This document shows positions 1 to 4,237 of a stretch of 6,820 nucleotides of DNA, piece by piece. How positions within the stretch are numbered: the first letter of the stretch is position 1; each line of letters starts with the position of its first letter. The stretch lies in assembly GCA_947589585.1 (NCBI GenBank), contig CANQCA010000069.1, forward strand, positions 1 through 6,820, written 5' to 3'. This DNA is from an uncultured Clostridia bacterium. GTDB taxonomy: Bacteria > Bacillota > Clostridia > Christensenellales > Borkfalkiaceae. The position numbers and the translations under genes are program-made. Under the pieces are notes generated by a model that was not told where the DNA came from, did not search any database, and saw nothing but the letters and a program-made list of their open reading frames with translations.

Positions 1-131
1 CCCATTGTTCAAATTTTTCGCTTTTTGTTGCTTTTTAACGCTTTTCTCCCGCTTTTCTTCCAGAATTTTACATTTTTTCATATTTTATTCCGAATTTAAT
101 TTAGCTTCACCCTCTTGCCCGCACAAAAAAT
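1..131. other. AT-rich flank downstream of mutY with phased T-tracts
   Basis: This stretch follows the mutY stop codon and I see no convincing gene in it. Runs of four to six T are centred near 16, 24, 34, 43, 54, 67, 75, 84 and 96. The GC dinucleotides that open four of them (GCTTTT) start at 20, 30, 40 and 51. Spacing close to the helical repeat is the known signature of intrinsically curved DNA. I found no GC-rich hairpin followed by T that could end the fhs-mutY transcript, so its terminator is either outside the window or not intrinsic. Confidence 0.5.
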
Positions 132-1211
132 TTACTCCTCCAGCCAAGCAAGAAACGCCCGGAATGCCGATGGGATCGCATAATGCGCCCGAAGCTCCCC
201 CGCACTCACCCACGCAAATTGCGGATCGCGCTCCTTCGCCTCGATGAGGTAGCCCGTCATCCGCCATTCCACATGCGTGAAGATGTGCTTGGCGCTCTTC
301 GTTGCGAGGACTTCGCCGAAGGTGGCGCCCACCCCCCTACCCCCCTCCTCGGAGGGGGCAAGTTGTTGATTCCCCTCGGAGGGGGCAAGTTGTTGATTCT
401 CCCCGGAGGGGGCAAGTTGTGACGGGGAATTGGGGAACTCCCAGAGGCCGGCGAGAAGCCCTTCGCCGCGCTTTCTCACGGCATACAGATCCGCATGGCG
501 GAGCACGAAGACGTCGAGCATCTCTATGCGCCGCGCCTTCTTTTCCGAACGAACGGGGAACTCCGCTTCTCTTCCCGCAAGATGCGCTCTGCACACCCCC
601 GACCACGGACATGCCCCGCACGTCGGCGGTCCGTTTGGTACGCAGACGATCGCGCCGAGCTCCATGAGTGCCTCTGTAAAATCGCCCGTTTCGGGCGGAA
701 AGACCTTCCGCAAAAGGTCGGAAAAGTACTTTTTCGTCCCCGCATCGTCGATATTGCGCCCGTCGGCAAAAAGGCGGGTCAGAATACGCAGAACATTCCC
801 GTCCACGGCGGGCTCTTTAAGGCCCAAGGCGATGGAAGAGATCGCACCCGCGGTATAGTCGCCGACCCCCGGGAGTGCTCTTACCCCCACCCATGTCTGA
901 GGTTCCCCCCTCTCGGCGAGAATTTTTGCAGCCTTCCAAAGGTTGCGGGCGCGGCTGTAATAGCCCAGCCCTTCCCAATTTTTGAGCACCTCGTCCTCGG
1001 AAGCCGCGGCAAGCGACTGCGCCGTCGGGAACCGCTCTAAAAAGCGTGTATAGCGGTCCTTTACCGCCTCCACGCGCGTCTGTTGGAGCATGAGCTCGGA
1101 GAGGAGCACACTGTAAAAGGAGCGTTCTTTCCGCCAAGGAAGGTCGCGCTTATTTTCCCGATACCATGCAAGAAGGGGCTCTGTCGCCCCCCTTAAAAGT
1201 TCTTCTTCCAT
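132..1211 (-). CDS. mutY: A/G-specific adenine DNA glycosylase MutY
   Basis: MutY removes adenine mispaired with 8-oxoguanine in base-excision repair in the cytoplasm. The 359-residue protein has the full family order. The catalytic Glu is E39 in SELMLQQT, the helix-hairpin-helix is at about 112-130 (ALPGVGDYTAGAISSIALG), and the catalytic Asp is D137 in VDGNV. The [4Fe-4S] loop has C190, C198, C201 and C207. A NUDIX-like C-terminal domain from about 231 contains the FTH loop at 311-313, which corresponds to the 8-oxoG-recognition FSH motif. Length is normal. The start codon overlaps the fhs stop as TGATG, so translation is probably coupled to fhs. One oddity is a run of 9-residue repeats (QLAPSxxxx, residues about 265-290) inside the C-terminal domain, encoded by a 27-bp tandem DNA repeat. 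Confidence 0.96.
   Translation of the reverse strand: MEEELLRGATEPLLAWYRENKRDLPWRKERSFYSVLLSELMLQQTRVEAVKDRYTRFLERFPTAQSLAAASEDEVLKNWEGLGYYSRARNLWKAAKILAERGEPQTWVGVRALPGVGDYTAGAISSIALGLKEPAVDGNVLRILTRLFADGRNIDDAGTKKYFSDLLRKVFPPETGDFTEALMELGAIVCVPNGPPTCGACPWSGVCRAHLAGREAEFPVRSEKKARRIEMLDVFVLRHADLYAVRKRGEGLLAGLWEFPNSPSQLAPSGENQQLAPSEGNQQLAPSEEGGRGVGATFGEVLATKSAKHIFTHVEWRMTGYLIEAKERDPQFAWVSAGELRAHYAIPSAFRAFLAWLEE
349..420. repeat. 27-bp in-frame tandem repeat inside mutY
   Basis: About 2.7 copies of a 27-bp unit begin at 349, 376 and 403, with the core CGGAGGGGGCAAGTTGTTGA. The first two copies differ at one position; the third is cut after about 18 bp. Because 27 is a multiple of three, the reading frame is kept and each unit adds nine residues (QLAPSEGNQ-like on the minus strand). 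Each core holds a short palindrome (CCCCTCCGAGGGG on the minus strand, clear in the first two copies). The edge at 341-358 is a larger one, CCCCCTCC-TC-GGAGGGGG. This looks like a palindromic repeat unit that entered the gene and then expanded. Confidence 0.85.
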
Positions 1212-2875
1212 CAGAACAGCCCCGTGATCTTTCCGTCGGCGTCGATATCGATGCGCTCCGCGGCGGGAGATTTGGGAAGGCCCGGCATCGTCATGATACT
1301 GCCCGTGAGGGCGACGACGAAGCCCGCCCCCGCCGAGATCTTGCAGTGCTGCACCGTGACGAAGAAATCCTCGGGCGCACCCGATTTTGCAGGGTCATCG
1401 GAGAAGGAATACTGCGTCTTGGCGATGCAGACGGGCGTCTTGCCGAAGCCCAAGGCTTCGAGCCGCGCGATCTCCTCCTCGGCTTCGGGGGAATACACTG
1501 CCCCCTTGCCGCCGTAAATTTTGGTGACGATGGCCTCTATCTTCTCCTTGATGGGGAGCTGCGCATCGTATGCAAAGCGGAAATCAGACTTCTCTTCCGT
1601 CAAGCGGACGACCTCGCGCGCAAGTTCTTCGCCCCCCTTGCCGCCCTCTGCCCAGACGGTGGAAAGGACGGCGTTCACACCGAGCTCTCTGCACTTTTTT
1701 ATGACGAGGGAGATCTCCGCATCCGTATCCGTGGGGAAACGGTTGACCGCGACGACGGCGGGAAGTCCATACACATTTTTGATGTTGGAGACGTGGCGCA
1801 GAAGGTTGGGGAGTCCCTTTTCGAGGGCGGAAAGGTCCTCGCGGGAAAGCTCCGTCTTTTCCAGCCCGCCGTGCATCTTGAGGGCACGCACGGTGGCGAC
1901 GATGACGACCGCCGAGGGCTTCAACCCCGCCATGCGGCACTTGATATCCAAAAATTTCTCCGCGCCGAGGTCTGCGCCGAAGCCCGCCTCGGTGACGACA
2001 TAGTCGCCGAGCTTCAAGGCTGCGCAGGTCGCCGCGACGGAATTGCACCCGTGGGCGATATTTGCAAAGGGTCCGCCATGCACGAGGGCGGGCGTTCCCT
2101 CCAAGGTCTGCACGAGGTTGGGCTTGATGGCGTCCTTCAGAAGAACTGCCATCGCCCCCGCCGCCTTGAGATCCCCCGCCGTGACGGGTTCCCCCTCTTT
2201 GTTGTAGGCGACGACGATGCGGGAAAGCCTCTTTTTCAGATCCTCCAAAGAGGTCGCAAGGCAAAGAATCGCCATGACTTCGGAGGCGACGGTGATATCG
2301 AAGCCGTCCTTTCTCGGCACGCCCGATTTCGGGCCGCCAAGCCCGTCCTCCACATAGCGGAGCTGGCGGTCGTTCATATCCACGCACCGCTTCCAGACGA
2401 TGCGCTCGGGGTCGATATTCAGCTCATTCCCCTGAAAGATGTGGTTATCGAGCATGGCGGCGAGCAGGTTATTCGCCGCACCCACGGCGTGGATATCCCC
2501 CGTAAAGTGCAGGTTGATATCCTCCATGGGAATGATCTGCGCATAGCCGCCGCCCGCGGCGCCCCCCTTGATGCCGAACACGGGCCCGAGCGAGGGCTCC
2601 CTCAGGGCGACGACCGTCTTTTTCCCGAGGCGGGAGAGCCCGTCCGCAAGGCCGACGGTCGTCGTCGTCTTCCCCTCGCCCGCAGGCGTGGGGGTGATGG
2701 CGGTGACGAGGATGAGCCTGCCTTCCGCCTTCCTTCCCGCAGTCGCCAAGGGCTCCAGCTTCGCCTTGTATTTCCCATAGAGCTCGATGTCCTCTTCAAA
2801 AAGGCCGAGCTTCTTTGCAATTTCTCCGATGGGGCGGATGGCCGCCTCGCGTGCGATCTCGATATCAGTCTTCAT
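1211..2875 (-). CDS. fhs: Formate--tetrahydrofolate ligase (10-formyl-THF synthetase)
   Basis: Fhs makes 10-formyltetrahydrofolate from formate, THF and ATP. The product feeds purine synthesis and initiator Met-tRNA formylation, and in acetogens the methyl branch of the Wood-Ljungdahl pathway. The 554-residue length is normal. Visible motifs are the nucleotide-binding loop TPTPAGEGKTTTT (61-73) and both classical family signatures, GIKGGAAGGGY (101-111) and VATVRALKMHGG (326-337). The N-terminus (MKTDIEIA...ELYGKYKAK) begins where the family normally begins, which fixes the start. No Shine-Dalgarno precedes it; instead a consensus promoter ends 7 nt before the ATG. It is the first gene of an operon with mutY. 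Whether it serves acetogenesis or only one-carbon supply cannot be told from this window. Confidence 0.98.
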   Translation of the reverse strand: MKTDIEIAREAAIRPIGEIAKKLGLFEEDIELYGKYKAKLEPLATAGRKAEGRLILVTAITPTPAGEGKTTTTVGLADGLSRLGKKTVVALREPSLGPVFGIKGGAAGGGYAQIIPMEDINLHFTGDIHAVGAANNLLAAMLDNHIFQGNELNIDPERIVWKRCVDMNDRQLRYVEDGLGGPKSGVPRKDGFDITVASEVMAILCLATSLEDLKKRLSRIVVAYNKEGEPVTAGDLKAAGAMAVLLKDAIKPNLVQTLEGTPALVHGGPFANIAHGCNSVAATCAALKLGDYVVTEAGFGADLGAEKFLDIKCRMAGLKPSAVVIVATVRALKMHGGLEKTELSREDLSALEKGLPNLLRHVSNIKNVYGLPAVVAVNRFPTDTDAEISLVIKKCRELGVNAVLSTVWAEGGKGGEELAREVVRLTEEKSDFRFAYDAQLPIKEKIEAIVTKIYGGKGAVYSPEAEEEIARLEALGFGKTPVCIAKTQYSFSDDPAKSGAPEDFFVTVQHCKISAGAGFVVALTGSIMTMPGLPKSPAAERIDIDADGKITGLF

Positions 2876-2882
2876 GCGAAAA

Positions 2883-2912
2883 ATTATAGCAAAAACTCCC
2901 CTCTTTCGTCAA
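2883..2912 (-). promoter_or_regulatory. Sigma-A promoter of fhs-mutY abutting the start codon
   Basis: On the minus strand a -35 box TTGACG (2912-2907) is followed by an 18-bp spacer and a perfect TATAAT (2888-2883). Only 7 nt (TTTTCGC) separate the -10 box from the fhs ATG. The expected start point, a purine 6-8 nt past the -10, is therefore the A of the ATG or within two bases of it. The predicted mRNA has essentially no leader, which agrees with the absence of a ribosome binding site. Confidence 0.85.
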
Positions 2913-2927
2913 GAAAAATGAGGGGAG
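2891..2927 (-). terminator. Rho-independent terminator after the lipoprotein gene
   Basis: On the minus strand CTCCCCTC (2927-2920) pairs perfectly with GAGGGGAG (2903-2896). The stem can extend through TTTC/GAAA (2916-2913 with 2907-2904) after a 3-nt bulge, leaving a small loop. Five T (2895-2891) follow. It lies 31 nt after the lipoprotein stop. It overlaps the fhs promoter: the -35 box falls mostly in the loop, and the T-tract lies in the promoter spacer. Confidence 0.8.
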
Positions 2928-2930
2928 AAA
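2915..2930. repeat. 16-bp repeat, copy 1 (AAAATGAGGGGAGAAA)
   Basis: The same 16 bases occur at 4209-4224. Both copies lie just downstream of a minus-strand gene's stop codon. Here the repeat supplies one arm of the terminator hairpin. The copy at 4209 lacks the matching second arm. Confidence 0.7.
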
Positions 2931-2957
2931 TCTTACTGTGAAAGCCTTTCTGCCTAC

Positions 2958-3851
2958 TTATTCGGCGGGCGTTGCATCTGTGGGAATGGCGACCTCGGTC
3001 TTGCCGTAGTCGTAATAGAAGTATTCCTCGGGATCCTCTACTGAACTCCCCGAGGTCTCCACCTTAGTATAGGCGAGCTTCCCGCCGACAATCTTGACGA
3101 TCGCGGAAGTGATCGTATATCCCTCCGGTCTCATCGCTTCCATCGGCGAATAGGGCACAACAAGGCTCTCCCCCTCATAGGTATAGGCGTGGAGCGTCTC
3201 ATCGTAGCTGAATTTTTCGAACTGCCCCGCAAAGTCATAGGCGATCAGGTCGCGGAAGGTACAACTCCATTCCCGCTCGACCTTGTTCTTTTCGTCACTG
3301 AGATCATATGTCTGATGATCGACATCCGCCGAGTCCCCCGATTCAAAGTCGAACTGTACACCTGTATAGGTGGCGTTCTTCCCGACAATGCGATACATCA
3401 TTTCTGCTGCTTTCTTCCATTCGCCGTCAAAAAGTTGTGGGTCAAGCTCGGCAGCATAGAGAAGATATGATTCAAAACTGATATCATAGCCCGCATCCGT
3501 TTTTTGATAGCCGAATTTGTTTTTGCATTCCAATTGGAACCCTTGCCGCTCACGTATCAAATGAGAAGTGCAACCCGCGAACGCCTCGTTCGTAAAGGCC
3601 GCGTCCCATTCCTTTGCCGTTACCTTGTCCGAGACGAGCGCCGAAAAATCGGTATCTTCGGTGAGGACGACCTTCTGCCCCTCCGTCCCACCGCTCTCGG
3701 TGTTGCCGCTGCTCTCGGTATTGCCGCCGACCTCGGTATTGCCGCCGTTGCCGCCATTGTCGCTACTTTCGGTGTTCCCGTCGACGATCCCGCAGGCGCA
3801 GAGCGAAAAGCACAATGCCGCCGCCAAAATCGCTGAAAAAAGCTTCTTCAT
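2958..3851 (-). CDS. Putative secreted lipoprotein of unknown function
   Basis: The 297-residue protein starts with a lipoprotein signal peptide: MKK, a hydrophobic stretch, then the lipobox LCAC with the lipidated Cys at 20. It should be anchored outside the cytoplasmic membrane. Residues 25-54 are five hexapeptides of the GNTESS type, a flexible Gly/Asn/Thr/Glu/Ser linker. The remaining part, about 59-297, is a soluble domain rich in aromatic and acidic residues that ends with YFYYDYGKTEVAIP. I do not recognise a family; the tail vaguely recalls beta-sheet lipoproteins of the LolA/LppX kind, but this is weak. The start has a good ribosome binding site (GGAGG, 6 nt before ATG). It is transcribed divergently from the XRE gene, and its promoter carries operator-like palindromes, so it is probably that regulator's target. 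Confidence 0.85.
   Translation of the reverse strand: MKKLFSAILAAALCFSLCACGIVDGNTESSDNGGNGGNTEVGGNTESSGNTESGGTEGQKVVLTEDTDFSALVSDKVTAKEWDAAFTNEAFAGCTSHLIRERQGFQLECKNKFGYQKTDAGYDISFESYLLYAAELDPQLFDGEWKKAAEMMYRIVGKNATYTGVQFDFESGDSADVDHQTYDLSDEKNKVEREWSCTFRDLIAYDFAGQFEKFSYDETLHAYTYEGESLVVPYSPMEAMRPEGYTITSAIVKIVGGKLAYTKVETSGSSVEDPEEYFYYDYGKTEVAIPTDATPAE
3690..3779 (-). repeat. Five 18-bp units encoding the lipoprotein linker
   Basis: Five in-frame 18-bp units encode GNTESS, DNGGNG, GNTEVG, GNTESS and GNTESG (residues 25-54). The CTCGGT word recurs at 3696, 3714 and 3732, with a TTCGGT variant at 3768. The second unit in protein order is degenerate. Such units can change copy number by slippage, which would alter linker length without breaking the frame. 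Confidence 0.75.
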
Positions 3852-3857
3852 ACCTAT

Positions 3858-3862
3858 CCTCC
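3858..3862 (-). promoter_or_regulatory. Ribosome binding site of the lipoprotein gene
   Basis: GGAGG on the minus strand lies 6 nt before the ATG at 3851. It is a textbook Shine-Dalgarno site and the only strong one next to a gene start in this window; the fhs and XRE starts lack one. Confidence 0.85.
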
Positions 3863-3874
3863 GTTGTTTGTTTT

Positions 3875-3891
3875 CGGAACATTACGTTCCG
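3875..3891. promoter_or_regulatory. Operator-like palindrome A in the lipoprotein leader
   Basis: CGGAACATTACGTTCCG is an inverted repeat with 6-bp arms and a 5-bp centre. Its GAAC-N5-GTTC core (3877-3889) matches the other two palindromes nearby. It sits a few bases downstream of the predicted lipoprotein transcription start (about 3894). A bound repressor there would block promoter clearance. Confidence 0.65.
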
Positions 3892-3900
3892 TTCCCGATC

Positions 3901-3930
3901 ATTATAGCGGAACAATTTGTTCCGCATCAA
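3901..3930 (-). promoter_or_regulatory. Promoter of the lipoprotein gene
   Basis: On the minus strand the -35 box is TTGATG (3930-3925), the spacer is 18 bp and the -10 box is a perfect TATAAT (3906-3901). The start point should be near 3894, giving a leader of about 43 nt that contains the GGAGG site. Operator B fills the whole spacer and operator A lies just downstream, so the promoter is almost certainly regulated. Confidence 0.85.
3907..3925. promoter_or_regulatory. Operator-like palindrome B within the lipoprotein promoter
   Basis: GCGGAACAATTTGTTCCGC is a perfect 9-bp inverted repeat around one central base. It is the most perfect of the three sites and lies exactly between the -35 and -10 boxes of the lipoprotein promoter. 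This is a classic position for repression by occlusion. Confidence 0.8.
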
Positions 3931-3934
3931 GTAA

Positions 3935-3955
3935 TTTAGAACATTTTGTTCTAAA
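3935..3955. promoter_or_regulatory. Operator-like palindrome C over the XRE gene promoter
   Basis: The core AGAACATTTTGTTCT is extended by TTT/AAA flanks to 9-bp arms around a 3-bp centre. It overlaps the TAAAAT box just upstream of the XRE gene, so it could give autorepression. Centres of sites A, B and C are 33 and 29 bp apart, about three helical turns each. Confidence 0.75.
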
Positions 3956-3957
3956 AT
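3952..3957 (+). promoter_or_regulatory. Likely -10 box of the XRE gene
   Basis: TAAAAT lies 6 nt before the ATG at 3964, so the A of the ATG is at the expected +1. No clear -35 box is visible 16-18 bp upstream, where palindrome C and its flank lie. The promoter may be intrinsically weak. No ribosome binding site separates it from the start codon. Confidence 0.55.
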
Positions 3958-3963
3958 ATTTTC

Positions 3964-4170
3964 ATGAATGATTTTAGTCTTCGCCTCGCGGAACTGCGCA
4001 AAGAAGCGGGTCTGACGAGGAGGCAAGTCGCCGAAAAACTGAATGTCACGCCCCGCCTCGTCTCCTATTGGGAAACGGGTGGCAGAGAGTGTTCCTTCGA
4101 TACACTCATCGCCATCGCAGACCTTTTGAATACGAGCGTCGATTACCTTCTCGGCCGCACAAAAGATTAA
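3964..4170 (+). CDS. Small XRE-family (Cro/C1-type) transcriptional regulator
   Basis: This 68-residue protein is a single helix-turn-helix domain of the HTH_3/XRE family, about residues 5-63. The turn region LTRRQVAEKLNVTPRLVSYWE is followed by the usual LIAIADLLNTSVDYLLGR ending. No ligand-binding or oligomerisation domain is attached, so it presumably binds DNA as a dimer, which fits the palindromic sites next to it. It is divergent from the lipoprotein gene and probably represses both itself and that gene; this is inferred from operator positions. The ATG has no Shine-Dalgarno and is preceded by a TAAAAT box at leaderless spacing. The stop codon runs directly into a terminator hairpin. 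Confidence 0.93.
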   Translation: MNDFSLRLAELRKEAGLTRRQVAEKLNVTPRLVSYWETGGRECSFDTLIAIADLLNTSVDYLLGRTKD

Positions 4171-4194
4171 ATCCACCCAAGCGGGTGGATTTTT
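4169..4194 (+). terminator. Terminator between convergent XRE and purL-like genes
   Basis: AAATCCACCC and GGGTGGATTT form a perfect 10-bp stem with a 4-nt AAGC loop, and the right arm ends in five T. The left arm begins within the XRE stop codon TAA. Read on the minus strand the same hairpin is followed by TTTAATCTTTT, so it may also stop transcripts of the purL-like gene. Confidence 0.92.
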
Positions 4195-4208
4195 GATTGG
4201 CATTTCAT

Positions 4209-4224
4209 AAAATGAGGGGAGAAA
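4209..4224. repeat. 16-bp repeat, copy 2 (AAAATGAGGGGAGAAA)
   Basis: This copy is identical to bases 2915-2930 and lies 13 nt beyond the purL-like stop codon. Unlike copy 1, it has no second arm nearby to form a hairpin, so it may be a remnant of a dispersed element or chance similarity. Confidence 0.6.
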
Positions 4225-4237
4225 GGCGTTGATCCTG

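Noticed and set aside
5..247. A possible small plus-strand protein with a hydrophobic Phe-rich start
   Set aside because: The start would be TTG with no ribosome site, the Phe-rich part simply reflects the phased T-tracts, and the second half lies antisense to the mutY end.
590..642. Unusual C-X7-C spacing in the MutY iron-sulfur loop
   Set aside because: Escherichia coli MutY has C-X6-C, but clostridial MutY proteins as I remember them often have VCxPNGxPxC with seven residues between. All four Cys are present, so this is probably normal.
1166..2941. A 591-codon open frame on the plus strand, longer than the fhs gene it covers
   Set aside because: It runs antisense to fhs, whose protein matches both family signatures. 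Long antisense frames are expected opposite GC-rich genes with G/C third positions. It has no ribosome site and an unstructured Arg/Asp/Gly-rich translation.
3875..3955. The GAAC/GTTC palindromes as LexA (SOS) boxes
   Set aside because: The Bacillus-type LexA box is GAAC-N4-GTTC, whereas all three sites here have five central bases. They also flank an XRE gene, not SOS genes, so the neighbour is the better candidate.
3763..4203. A 146-codon minus-strand frame through the divergent control region
   Set aside because: It crosses the terminator, lies antisense to the XRE gene, and runs through both promoters. No ribosome site or recognisable domain supports it.
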